A stretch of DNA of 26,395 nt, taken from DATGZX01 sp035296965. Lineage in GTDB: Bacteria > Planctomycetota > Planctomycetia > Gemmatales > Gemmataceae. Position 1 is the stretch's first letter. Each line of letters begins with the position of its first letter. The translations under genes were made by a program, and so were the position numbers. The notes under the pieces are model-generated. The model had not been told where the DNA came from. It was given only the letters and a program-made list of their open reading frames with translations, and did no database searches. Location of the stretch: contig DATGZX010000028.1 of NCBI GenBank assembly GCA_035296965.1, forward strand, positions 1 through 26,395. Reading direction: 5' to 3'. Of the stretch, positions 7,560 to 15,435 are shown piece after piece.

Positions 7560-8396
7560 ATGGACATTACACGCCCGGTCATCGACGTATGGATGCAACA
7601 CCCAACAGCGCGCTTCCTGGCGCAGCCGTTCTTCGCATCCTTGCAGCGCTGGATGAAGGGCAGCGGGCGCTCCGGTGAGGTGCCCCTCGATGCCACGATT
7701 GGGGCCATGGACCAGGGCGGAGTGCGCCTCGGGCTGCTGGCTGCCTGGTGGGGGCCGCAGGGGCCGCTCATCAGCAACGATGAAGTGGCTGAGTTTGTGC
7801 GCACTTATCCAGACAGGTTGGTTGGCGTTGCCGCCGTGGATCTGCAGCAACCGATGTCGGCCGTGCGCGAATTGCGGCGCTGCGTCCGCGAGCTAGGCTT
7901 TCGTGCGCTGCGCATCGTTCCCTGGCTGTGGAACCTGCCGCCCGACGATCGCCGGTATTATCCCTTGTATGCCGAGTGCATCGAGCTGAACGTGCCGGTT
8001 TGCCTGCAGGTGGGGCACACGGGGCCGTTGTGTCCTTCGGAACCGGGCAGGCCGATTCCCTACCTGGAGCACGTGGCCCTCGAGTTCCCCGAGCTGCGCA
8101 TCGTGGCCGGACATATCGGCTTTCCATGGACGGCGGAGATGATCTCGCTGGCGACCAAGTTCCCAAACGTCCACATCGACAGCTCCGCTTACAAGCCGCG
8201 TCGCTATCCGCCGGATTTTGTGGACTACCTGCGCGGCCACGGCCGGAAGAAGATCCTTTTCGGCACGAACTATCCCATGCTCACGGCGGCCGACTGCTTG
8301 CGCGAGCTGGATGACTTGCACCTCGACGAGCCGACCAAACGGCTGTTTCTTGAAGAGAACGCGCGCCGGGTGTTTGGATTGAAAAGCGAGGCTTAG
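7560..8396 (+). CDS. Amidohydrolase family (Amidohydro_2) TIM-barrel protein
   Basis: 278 residues, ATG with GGGAGG upstream. The fold signature is that of metal-dependent amidohydrolase-related hydrolases/decarboxylases: VIDVWMQHP at the N-terminus, GFRALRIVPWLWNLPPDD, CLQVGHTGPL (H153), RIVAGHIGFPW (H185), KILFGTNYPML and a C-terminal ENARRVFGL. The usual HxH pair on strand 1 is WMQH (only H14), and the usual Asp in the FGxDYP motif is Asn (N237). So metal binding may be mononuclear or altered, and the substrate cannot be stated. It lies divergently next to the kinase with an amide/urea-type binding domain; a functional link is only suggestive. Confidence 0.85.
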   Translation: MDITRPVIDVWMQHPTARFLAQPFFASLQRWMKGSGRSGEVPLDATIGAMDQGGVRLGLLAAWWGPQGPLISNDEVAEFVRTYPDRLVGVAAVDLQQPMSAVRELRRCVRELGFRALRIVPWLWNLPPDDRRYYPLYAECIELNVPVCLQVGHTGPLCPSEPGRPIPYLEHVALEFPELRIVAGHIGFPWTAEMISLATKFPNVHIDSSAYKPRRYPPDFVDYLRGHGRKKILFGTNYPMLTAADCLRELDDLHLDEPTKRLFLEENARRVFGLKSEA

Positions 8397-8435
8397 AAAC
8401 GCTGATGCTTACTCTATCATCATTCACGATTCCTG

Positions 8436-8564
8436 ATACTAGCCCGACGCGTAAGCGAGGTCCTCGCTAACGACGTGTAAGCGAGGTCCTCGCTAACGAC
8501 GCGTAAGCGAGAACCTCGCTAACGACGCGTAAGCGAGAACCTCGCTAACGCTTCGGGCTAGTAT
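8436..8564. repeat. Four tandem 26-bp palindromic units inside a perfect 12-bp inverted repeat
   Basis: Units of 26 bp lie at 8447-8472, 8473-8498, 8499-8524 and 8525-8550, with no spacers. Each carries an AGCGAG...CTCGCT palindrome; units 1-2 have GTC and units 3-4 have AAC at the centre. ATACTAGCCCGA (8436-8447) and TCGGGCTAGTAT (8553-8564) are exact reverse complements closing the array. It sits between two converging genes, so it could act as a bidirectional transcription block or be a REP/MITE-like mobile palindrome. Confidence 0.9.
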
Positions 8565-8595
8565 GAGGGGTTGGGCGCGCGATGACCGGTATTTT

Positions 8596-8763
8596 TCACA
8601 TCCCTCGTGGTCTGCGCCCTGAGATCAGCGAAATCACAAAGATTATTAGGAAAACGATGAAGAGCACCTTCGCAATCCACATGGCGGTGCCCTCCAGACT
8701 GAAGAACCCGAAAAAGCCGGCGATCAAGGCGATTACCAGGAAGATCACGGCCCAGCGCAGCAT
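8596..8763 (-). CDS. DUF1328 (YtjA-type) small membrane protein
   Basis: 55 residues starting MLRWAVIFLVIALIAGFFGF, with two membrane helices separated by a short SLEGTAMWIA loop and ending ISLISGRRPRGM. This matches the DUF1328/YtjA family in length (about 50-60 residues) and pattern (MLRWA, GTA, IAK, FVISL, GRR). The start at 8763 is chosen over an upstream ATG (8838) because GGAGGT sits five bases before it and family members begin at MLRWA. The function of the family is unknown; homologues are often stress-induced in other bacteria. Confidence 0.88.
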   Translation of the reverse strand: MLRWAVIFLVIALIAGFFGFFSLEGTAMWIAKVLFIVFLIIFVISLISGRRPRGM

Positions 8764-9159
8764 AAGAACCTCCAAATCTGAGCGTGAGAGAAGATGCGAT
8801 AGCCCGCGGCTTTTCTCCTGAGACCACGCATGTCTCATTTTATCACGGCGGCTCTGGATTTCTGCCTGACAAAGAGATTTTTCGTCGAGCAGGGCCGACC
8901 GAATCGAGGGAATTCGATTGCGGTGCGACGGAGAGATGTGTTTGTCGAGACGGGACCTTCTTCAACGGGTCCTTGAATGAGATGCAAAGCGCGCCTGCGT
9001 GATCCCCGATTGCCCGCACGCCAATGCAACAAATGGAATGACAGGTACAGTTGAGTGTTGAACATTCCCCTTCCGGCGGGCGTAATTAGTGAGCGCCGAT
9101 TTTTTGAGCTGGCTGCATTTAGGAAGCCCGCTGCGGGCAGTAAACAGGAGGCGGTCGCT
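8764..9159. other. Intergenic region between DUF1328 and the sigma factor gene
   Basis: About 400 bp between two divergent genes. It should hold both promoters, but I see no convincing -35/-10 pair, no RNA gene and no strong palindrome. The reading frame of the sigma gene extends back to a GTG at 9055 but lacks a ribosome site there. Confidence 0.4.
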
Positions 9160-11010
9160 GTGAAGACGCATGCATGCGAGCAGAAGATGATCGGACCGAA
9201 AACCGGGGATTTCCTTTCCGACGGCCAGTTGCTGCAACGCTATCTGGCACGCCGCGATGAAGCTGCGTTTGCAACCCTGGTGCAACGCTACGCCGGGCTG
9301 GTGCTCGGCGTCTGCCGGCGCGTGCTCCGCGATGGGCATGCCGCGGAGGATGCCTTCCAGGCGACTTTCCTCGTGCTCGTGCGCCGCGCAGCCTCCCTGG
9401 ATAAGACAGGTTCGCTGAGCAGCTGGTTGTATGGCGTCGCCTACCGCACGGCCTTGAAAGCACGTGGAAAAGAAACTCGACAGCGCATCCGCGACAGGCA
9501 GGCCGTGCGCAGTGCCGCAGTGCAGGCCAACGGCGAGAGGGTCTGGAGCGATCTCCAGCCGGTGCTCGATGAAGAGCTTCATCGCTTGCCCAGTAAATAT
9601 AGACTGCCGCTCGTGCTCTGTTATTTGGAGGGTAAAACGCACCAACAGGCTGCCCGGGAACTGGGTTGGCCGAGCGGATCGATGTCACGCCGGGTCGAAC
9701 GGGCCCGCGAAATCCTGCGCGGCCACCTGGAGAAACGCGGACTCCTGCTGTCGACGGGTATACTATTCGCCTTGATCGGCAAGCAGCAGACGGTGGCCGC
9801 GGGGGAATTGGTCGTCCGAACGGCGCAGGCGGCCATGCATTTCGGGGCCGGAAGCTCAACCAGAGCGGCCGCCATCTCCCCCGGCGTGGCTGCGCTGGCC
9901 GAGAAGATTCTGCTAACTTTCAGTGTGTCCAAGTTGAAGATCAGCGTCATCGCCGGTGTCGCCTTGCTGCTTGGCCTGGTTGGCCTGTTTGGCGGAAGCG
10001 GCAAGAGTGCCGGCTTCTTCGCACTCAACTTGCAACTGAGTGACCACCAGGCTGGGCTCTGCGCCTCAAGCCAGCTCTTGACCGAGTCGACCTCGGTCGT
10101 GACGCTGAACTGGAAGCTGCGTCACACATTCCCCACTCCGGGGGAAGCAGTGCAGGCTGTCGCGTTCTCTCCCGACGGCGCGACCGTGGCAGTCGGCGGC
10201 CAATCGAACGTGATCCACCTTCGGGACGTGGCCCAGGGGAAGGAACGTGGCAACCTCCGCGGCCATGAAGGCATGATTGCCGCCCTGGCATTCGCGCCCC
10301 AAGCCCGGACGCTCGCCTCGGCGAGCCATGACCAGACTGTCAGGCTCTGGGACCTGGCAACCGGGCGGGGTGCCGCCGTCCTGCGCGGCCATCGCGCGGA
10401 AGTGCTGAGCGCGGCCTTTGCCAACGACGGACGCACGCTTGTCTCCGCTGGTGCCGACGAGACCATCAGGCTTTGGGACCGGGCGACAGGCCATGAGCTC
10501 GCGAGTTGGACAAATACCCCCGGTCCCGTCGTCACCGTGGCCTGTGCGCCGGCAAGAAATATCGTCGCCTCGGCCGGCGCGGACGGCAGCCTGATCTTAT
10601 GGGACCGGGCCAACGGCAGCCAACTCAAGCGTCTCTCGGGGCACCGCGGCGGAGTCCACAGCGTGGCCTTTTCCAGCGACGGCCAATTCCTGGCCAGCGG
10701 CGGCGCAGACGGCACCGTGAGGCTTTGGGACCAGGCTGGAAAACCCGTGGCGGTCCTCGCTGGGCATGAGGGAGCAGTCAACGCGCTGGCGTTTCTGCGC
10801 CAGTCCGAAATGCTCGTTTCGGCCAGCGCCGACCACACGCTCCGGGTCTGGGATGTCAAGACGCGCGCTTGCCAGGCCATCCTCAAAGGGCACACGAGTG
10901 CGGTTCTGGCAGTCGCCTGCGCTGCGAACGACTTGACAATCGCCTCCGGCAGTTCGGATGGCACCGCGCGTATCTGGCAAGCAGAACTGCGCACCACCAC
11001 AACACCCTGA
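9160..11010 (+). CDS. ECF-type sigma factor fused to membrane helix and seven-bladed WD40 propeller
   Basis: 616 residues from GTG 9160, chosen because AGGAGG lies at 9146-9151 and the sigma domain starts soon after. Sigma region 2 spans about 28-100 (DEAAFATLVQRYAGLVLGVC, AEDAFQATFLVLVRRA, WLYGVAYRTALKAR). Region 4 spans about 133-190 (LPSKYRLPLVLCYLEGKTHQ, then WPSGSMSRRVERAREIL). A hydrophobic helix lies at about 260-277. WD40 repeats fill about 322-616; I count seven (ending HLRD, RLWD, RLWD, ILWD, RLWD, RVWD, RIWQ), enough for a closed propeller. It is predicted to be a membrane-held transcription factor whose propeller, probably outside, senses or scaffolds something (inference). The gene converges on the M56-WD40 gene, with 100 bp between stops. 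Confidence 0.92.
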   Translation: MKTHACEQKMIGPKTGDFLSDGQLLQRYLARRDEAAFATLVQRYAGLVLGVCRRVLRDGHAAEDAFQATFLVLVRRAASLDKTGSLSSWLYGVAYRTALKARGKETRQRIRDRQAVRSAAVQANGERVWSDLQPVLDEELHRLPSKYRLPLVLCYLEGKTHQQAARELGWPSGSMSRRVERAREILRGHLEKRGLLLSTGILFALIGKQQTVAAGELVVRTAQAAMHFGAGSSTRAAAISPGVAALAEKILLTFSVSKLKISVIAGVALLLGLVGLFGGSGKSAGFFALNLQLSDHQAGLCASSQLLTESTSVVTLNWKLRHTFPTPGEAVQAVAFSPDGATVAVGGQSNVIHLRDVAQGKERGNLRGHEGMIAALAFAPQARTLASASHDQTVRLWDLATGRGAAVLRGHRAEVLSAAFANDGRTLVSAGADETIRLWDRATGHELASWTNTPGPVVTVACAPARNIVASAGADGSLILWDRANGSQLKRLSGHRGGVHSVAFSSDGQFLASGGADGTVRLWDQAGKPVAVLAGHEGAVNALAFLRQSEMLVSASADHTLRVWDVKTRACQAILKGHTSAVLAVACAANDLTIASGSSDGTARIWQAELRTTTTP

Positions 11011-11110
11011 CCAGTGCCGCGGCCCATCTCGCTTTCCACAGCCTGCGAGAGATGAGCACCGTGGCGAATTCGGTCCTCGGGCTTCTGCTTGTGCCGCGCC
11101 CGCTGTTTTT

Positions 11111-13618
11111 CTATTGCTTCGGAAATTGTGTCACGATTTTCCAGAGCTGAATCGTCCCATCAGCACTGCCGGTCAAAGCGAAGCGGCCGTCCGGTGAGAA
11201 GGCCACGCTCAGGATCCGACCGTTGTGGCTTTGGGCGAGCAACCGTTTCCCTTCTTGCAGGTCCCAGACGCAGATATTGTCAGAGTCCCCCGTGACGAGG
11301 AGACGGCCGTCCGGCGAAAACGCCAGGCCTTGCTTCACCTTGGCGATGTGACCTTCCAAGACCGGTAGGGGAGTGTTCAACATAAATAGCGCTTTGCCGG
11401 TAGCTGCGTCCCACAGGTGGATTGTCCCATCCGCGCCGCAACTCACCAATCGTTGACCATCAGGGGAGAACGCAACGCACAGCGCCCGGCCAGATTGCGA
11501 CCGCGACTCGTACAGTTTCTTGGTCTTCGCCTCCTCGGCCTTCGCCACATCATAAACGGACACTCTCCCGTCGGCACAGCCCACCGCCAGGCGCAGGCCG
11601 TTTGTCGACAACGCAAGCGTCAGCACGGGCGAGGAGACACCAATAGGAAAGAATACTGCCCCTGATTCCACGTCCCAGATGCGGACGTTGCCATCCTCTC
11701 CACCAGCGAAAAGCTGCCTGCCGTTCGGCGTAAAGGCCACGCTGTTGATCCTGATCGGTAAGCCATGCACGTGCTTGTTGTCATTTGCGGAACCGGAGTT
11801 CCCAGCGTCTCCATGCGCTTTCAGCTCGATGCGGCTGAGGAGTTGGCCACTAACCAGGTCCGAGAGCGTGATGACGCCGTCGTAGCCGGCGGAAGCGATC
11901 AGTTTGCCGTCCGGAGAAATGGCCACGCTCTGCACCTCGGCATCGTGCTCTTGCAGGCGCCGAATTTCTTTTCCTGTCGCCATGTCCCAGAGTCGAACCG
12001 TCGCGTCAGCGCCGCCGGAAGCCGCGATTTTGCCATCGGGAGACCAGGCCACGCTATTCACGGCCAAGCCATGCCCGGCGAAAACAGCAGCGGGTCGGAA
12101 GGCGCTCCTGAGTTGACTCGCTCGGAAAGACGGCAACGGGCCAGCCTGAGACACATGGCGCATTACTGCCAATTCCTCGCGCACGGCGTCGAGCTGCGCT
12201 TCAAGCTTTGCCAGCTTGTCCGCAGGCGCCGCGATCTGCTTGTCCTTAGGCGGTTCGGCTTTCGGACCCGGACCTTGCATTGCCTCGCCTGCGGCATTCA
12301 TGAATTCCTGCAGCCGTCGTTGCGCTTCCTCCAAGTTTGCCAGGGCGATCTTGAGCTGAGCCTGCTGCAACTCCACCTGCTTGCGAAGCACGGCGATGTT
12401 ATCAAGTTTACGTCTGAACTCTGCCTTTCGAGCCGCGGTTGACTCAGGTGACTCAGGTTGCTGTTCCGCACGAGGTTCCTCGGCCGACAAAGACGTTTCG
12501 GGCCGGCCCCAGGAAGGAACCAAGGGTAACAGCACAACGCCCAGGCCCAAAACGGCCAGAAGGCCGGCGCCAGAGAGCGCTTTCGGGGCAGTTCCGCGCA
12601 TGATCATGGTCAGTCTCCTCCGCAAAAAGTGTGCGTGCCCGATCGCGCTGGCCGCGGGAGGCAGAACGGGCCGGGCCCCGGAAAGAAAGTCCAAGGTTGC
12701 CAGGAGCGCATCTGCGTAAACCCGCGAGGCAGCAGGCAGCGTCCAAAGCACCCAGGCGTCGCAGCATTGTTCCTCGGCGTCTCTGATCTCTCGCCGTGCC
12801 CACCAGACTACGGGATGCCACCAGTACAGTCCGGTCACCAGCAGTTCCAAAACGCGCACCCAGTGGTCGTGGCGCCGCAGATGAGCCAGCTCGTGCGCCA
12901 GCAGTGTCGCTTGCTGTTCCTCGGTGAGCCGGCTGAACAGGTCTCCCGGAAGCAGTAAGCAAGGCTTGCCGCCCATCGCCCAAAGCATGGGCGGCACCGA
13001 TCCCGGCACCAGGACAAGATTCGGCAAATTTCTCATCCCAAGACGATGGGCCAATGCCTGTGCCTGTCCGCGAACCTCCGGGGGCGCCGGCAAGCCAAAG
13101 CGGAGCAGACGCTGGAAGCGATAGATCGAGAGACCTGTCAGAAGAAACCAAACGACAGAGCCCGCCAACCAAATTCCAGCAAGGAGAGAGCTGGGCGAAA
13201 CCACGGGCCTGGTCGGCGCCGGCAGCAGGATTTCTTCCTCTGCCCGCACGGGAACAATGGCACTGGCATCCGTCGCCCTGACTTCTTCGTGCAGATCTTC
13301 AGGCGGCGGCCAGTGCATGAGTACAGGTTCGACCGGGGCCGGTGGGATAGCGGCTTCTGGTGCCGATTGAACGATCATCTCAGTCTCTTCGGGCAGTTGG
13401 GCAGGAAGCGTTGGCGCGTTCGGCGCAATCTCGCCAAGGCCGGGCCAGGTTATCAGTAGCGGAACGAGCGGCGGCGTGATCAGTTTGAGAAGCACGAGCA
13501 GCCACAAGGCGTGCGCCAGTGCCGGCCGGCGGAACACGCGCCCCACACACGCCGCCAGCAAGGCCAGAATGATGGCTGCAACAGCATTACTGAGACCCGT
13601 TTGCAGGACCGTGTGCAT
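11111..13618 (-). CDS. BlaR1/MecR1-type M56 membrane metallopeptidase fused to seven-bladed WD40 propeller
   Basis: 835 residues, ATG 13618 with AGGAG upstream, 12 bp after blaI. N-terminal membrane helices (about 8-24, 34-58, 145-163) precede the M56 peptidase: zinc motif HELAH at 242-246, then RREIRDAEEQCCDAWV around 275-290. A further helix lies at about 351-369, coiled coil at about 396-445 and 462-488, and seven WD40 repeats at about 512-835 (RLWD, TLSD, RIWD, SVYD, HLWD, CVWD, QLWK). In classical BlaR1 a penicillin-binding sensor domain follows; here the propeller takes its place. By family logic, ligand sensing would activate cleavage of the BlaI partner and release of its operators; the signal is unknown. 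Confidence 0.92.
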   Translation of the reverse strand: MHTVLQTGLSNAVAAIILALLAACVGRVFRRPALAHALWLLVLLKLITPPLVPLLITWPGLGEIAPNAPTLPAQLPEETEMIVQSAPEAAIPPAPVEPVLMHWPPPEDLHEEVRATDASAIVPVRAEEEILLPAPTRPVVSPSSLLAGIWLAGSVVWFLLTGLSIYRFQRLLRFGLPAPPEVRGQAQALAHRLGMRNLPNLVLVPGSVPPMLWAMGGKPCLLLPGDLFSRLTEEQQATLLAHELAHLRRHDHWVRVLELLVTGLYWWHPVVWWARREIRDAEEQCCDAWVLWTLPAASRVYADALLATLDFLSGARPVLPPAASAIGHAHFLRRRLTMIMRGTAPKALSGAGLLAVLGLGVVLLPLVPSWGRPETSLSAEEPRAEQQPESPESTAARKAEFRRKLDNIAVLRKQVELQQAQLKIALANLEEAQRRLQEFMNAAGEAMQGPGPKAEPPKDKQIAAPADKLAKLEAQLDAVREELAVMRHVSQAGPLPSFRASQLRSAFRPAAVFAGHGLAVNSVAWSPDGKIAASGGADATVRLWDMATGKEIRRLQEHDAEVQSVAISPDGKLIASAGYDGVITLSDLVSGQLLSRIELKAHGDAGNSGSANDNKHVHGLPIRINSVAFTPNGRQLFAGGEDGNVRIWDVESGAVFFPIGVSSPVLTLALSTNGLRLAVGCADGRVSVYDVAKAEEAKTKKLYESRSQSGRALCVAFSPDGQRLVSCGADGTIHLWDAATGKALFMLNTPLPVLEGHIAKVKQGLAFSPDGRLLVTGDSDNICVWDLQEGKRLLAQSHNGRILSVAFSPDGRFALTGSADGTIQLWKIVTQFPKQ

Positions 13619-13630
13619 GGCGGGCTCCTG

Positions 13631-14038
13631 TCAACGCCGGTTCTTCTTCGGTTGATTTTGTTGGTCCAGATCTTCAACGAGCGCACGCAAGGCCTGACGC
13701 TCCTTGGCATCAAGCCCCTTGCCCTGGACGAGGTAGGTCAATAGAGGCGTGAGCGAGCCGTTGCAAAGTTTCTCGGCGACGACCCGCAGCCAGCGGCCTA
13801 TCAACTCGTCGCGATCGATGGCTGCCTGAAAGACCTGGGACGCGCCGCCCCGGTCGCGGAGGACGCAACGCTTGCCCTCAAGCCGTTCGAGGAGCTTCTG
13901 CACCGTAGCGAAGTCCGAAGCGCTACCCACCGGATAGAGCCGCTCAGTGAGCTGCCGGATAGTGGCTGGCCCATGCTCCCACAGCGCCTGCAACACCGTT
14001 AGCTCTGCATCCGTCACATTTTGAGGGGTTCCGCCCAT
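13631..14038 (-). CDS. BlaI/MecI-family winged-helix repressor
   Basis: 135 residues. The N-terminal winged helix (VTDAELTVLQALWEHGPATI, then SASDFATVQKLLERLEGK and a wing RDRGGASQVF) and a C-terminal dimerisation helix pair match BlaI/MecI repressors (usual length 120-135). The standard partner, an M56 peptidase gene, follows 12 bp downstream, so the two are co-transcribed. It likely represses its own operon through the two palindromes just upstream, and is inactivated when the M56 protein is triggered (family knowledge plus inference). The symbol blaI is avoided because no beta-lactam link is visible. Confidence 0.93.
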   Translation of the reverse strand: MGGTPQNVTDAELTVLQALWEHGPATIRQLTERLYPVGSASDFATVQKLLERLEGKRCVLRDRGGASQVFQAAIDRDELIGRWLRVVAEKLCNGSLTPLLTYLVQGKGLDAKERQALRALVEDLDQQNQPKKNRR

Positions 14039-14055
14039 GACAATGGCTCCCTACG

Positions 14056-14068
14056 AGACAAGCTGTCT
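14056..14068. promoter_or_regulatory. Palindromic operator 1 of the BlaI-type repressor
   Basis: AGACA-AGC-TGTCT, a perfect 5-bp inverted repeat lying where transcription would start for the repressor operon, about 18 bp before the ATG. It shares AGACAAGCYGTCTT with operator 2 in opposite orientation. Confidence 0.7.
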
Positions 14069-14074
14069 TGATAG

Positions 14075-14103
14075 ATCATAAGACGGCTTGTCTTGTATGT
14101 CAA
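14075..14103 (-). promoter_or_regulatory. Sigma-70-type promoter of the BlaI / M56-WD40 operon
   Basis: On the - strand a perfect TTGACA (14103-14098) and TATGAT (14080-14075) are separated by exactly 17 bp, very near consensus. Transcription would start about 14067, inside operator 1. Operator 2 fills the spacer, so a bound repressor would block polymerase. Confidence 0.75.
14080..14094. promoter_or_regulatory. Palindromic operator 2 in the promoter spacer
   Basis: AAGAC-GGCTT-GTCTT, a perfect 5-bp inverted repeat inside the -35/-10 spacer. Its centre is 25 bp from that of operator 1, about two and a half helix turns. Confidence 0.7.
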
Positions 14104-14161
14104 GCGCAGTAACCGTAGCGGCGGTCCCGTCAGGCATTGGCCGCCATCGATCATTCTCTCG

Positions 14162-14185
14162 CCCCTCGCCCCTCGTCCCTCGCCC
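14162..14185 (-). other. Potential G-quadruplex directly behind the DUF1559 stop codon
   Basis: The - strand reads GGG-CGA-GGG-ACGA-GGGG-CGA-GGGG, four G runs with loops of 3-4 bases, starting one base after the TGA of the pilin-like gene. It is also a degenerate 7-bp tandem repeat. It could fold in the transcript and act as a terminator or 3'-end stabiliser (inference). Confidence 0.5.
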
Positions 14186-15157
14186 TCACCACTGCGTGCC
14201 GTCGATGACCTCGCCGCCGTTGCGCGTGCACAGGGCCTGATAGGTGTTGGGGTCGATATTGTTGTTGATGCTCTGGATCGAGCCGTCCCCAAACAGGAAA
14301 TTCACGCCCGCAATGTGATAGCTTGCCGTCGCGTCCGCGTCGAACACCAGCGGATTATTGGGAAGGTGGGTCGTGCTGCCGTGCGCCAGCACGAGGGCTG
14401 AATCTCCTTCGGCATTGGCCAGCTGGTCGGCCAAATCGCTATAGCGGAGGTCGGGGACGACCGCTCCCTGCACGGCCCCCACCCAGGTCGTATTCGACAT
14501 GTTCGTGCAGCGCTCGCCGATGAACAGCGTGTTGCTGAGGCCATCGGTTATGTCCCTGATCTTCAGACTCTTGTTGCGAATAAAGGCTCCGTTGTTGTCG
14601 TAGGCGTCGCTGGTCACGCCGTTGGGCGCCCCGTTCATGCCGACGTAGCTGCTATGAGCCACGCGCACTGGTTGGCCGTTGACATCCAGCACGGGATTGC
14701 CATTGGCATCCACTACCGTGAAGTTGTCGGGGTTTATTTCGGACGGACAGATGAAAATCTTCAGCTTGGTGGTACGGGGCACCGCGTTGGCGGGGTCCTT
14801 GATTTCGAGATCGAAACGGATGTTTTGAAACAGCGGTCCCTGCTCCAGGTCGGCAAGCAAATAGGAACCCCAACCCCAGCCCGGCCCAATCTCATTCCAG
14901 GTGCAGTCGCCATTGGCATTTTGACTCGGCACCGTATTCGGTAGGAGGTTTGAGAAGTAGGCGGGCGGGAAGGAGCCAAACGTGCCCTCGTAGTTGTGCA
15001 GCGCCAGACCAATTTGCTTGAGGTTGTTCTTGCAGGAAATGCGGTTTGCGGCCTCGCGGACCTTCTGAACAGCCGGCAGCAGCAGGCCGACCAGAATGGC
15101 AATGATGGCGATGACCACCAGCAATTCGATCAGTGTAAAACCACGGCGCGTATTCAT
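14186..15157 (-). CDS. DUF1559 prepilin-like protein (type IV pilin/type II pseudopilin N-terminus)
   Basis: 323 residues. It starts MNTRRGFTLIELLVVIAIIA, the prepilin signal cut after Gly6 with Phe7 as new N-terminus and Glu11 at position +5, followed by one long hydrophobic helix. The body has CKNNLKQIGLALHNYEGTFG and DITDGLSNTLFIGE. The end carries H-x9-DG (HIAGVNFLFGDGS). These are the defining parts of the planctomycete DUF1559 family, found in many copies per genome and presumed to be surface or secretion-linked filament subunits. The ATG is preceded by AAAGAGA. It is probably monocistronic, since the next gene downstream has its own promoter. Confidence 0.93.
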   Translation of the reverse strand: MNTRRGFTLIELLVVIAIIAILVGLLLPAVQKVREAANRISCKNNLKQIGLALHNYEGTFGSFPPAYFSNLLPNTVPSQNANGDCTWNEIGPGWGWGSYLLADLEQGPLFQNIRFDLEIKDPANAVPRTTKLKIFICPSEINPDNFTVVDANGNPVLDVNGQPVRVAHSSYVGMNGAPNGVTSDAYDNNGAFIRNKSLKIRDITDGLSNTLFIGERCTNMSNTTWVGAVQGAVVPDLRYSDLADQLANAEGDSALVLAHGSTTHLPNNPLVFDADATASYHIAGVNFLFGDGSIQSINNNIDPNTYQALCTRNGGEVIDGTQW

Positions 15158-15435
15158 GATTGAATCTCTTTCAAGAGGGTAATGTCTTTGAGGCGCGTTG
15201 AAGAGGGGTCAGACCATTGCGGAATCGAAGCCCCTGTATCAACTGGCATTTACGAATTTTGTCAATTCATGGAGACGGCGGCATGGGCTCGGTCGGTCGC
15301 GCGACGGGCGCGCGAAGGTCGGGTTCATGCCAGGCTCAAAGCGGTTACATCAGGAAGCGCTGGCACAGGAGCAAGGCAAAACCAAGCACCCGCTGCAGCG
15401 CGCAACGCTTTCTCGAAGGAACGGTTTCGAGCGGA

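Noticed and set aside
8447..8550. CRISPR array
   Set aside because: The 26-bp units abut directly with no spacers and no cas genes are near; this is a tandem palindromic repeat.
9055..9159. 35-residue N-terminal extension of the sigma-WD40 protein
   Set aside because: There is no ribosome site at GTG 9055, while AGGAGG sits eight bases before GTG 9160.
11111..14038. Beta-lactam resistance operon (blaR1-blaI)
   Set aside because: The sensor is a WD40 propeller with no penicillin-binding domain, and no beta-lactamase is present; only the signalling parts are shared.
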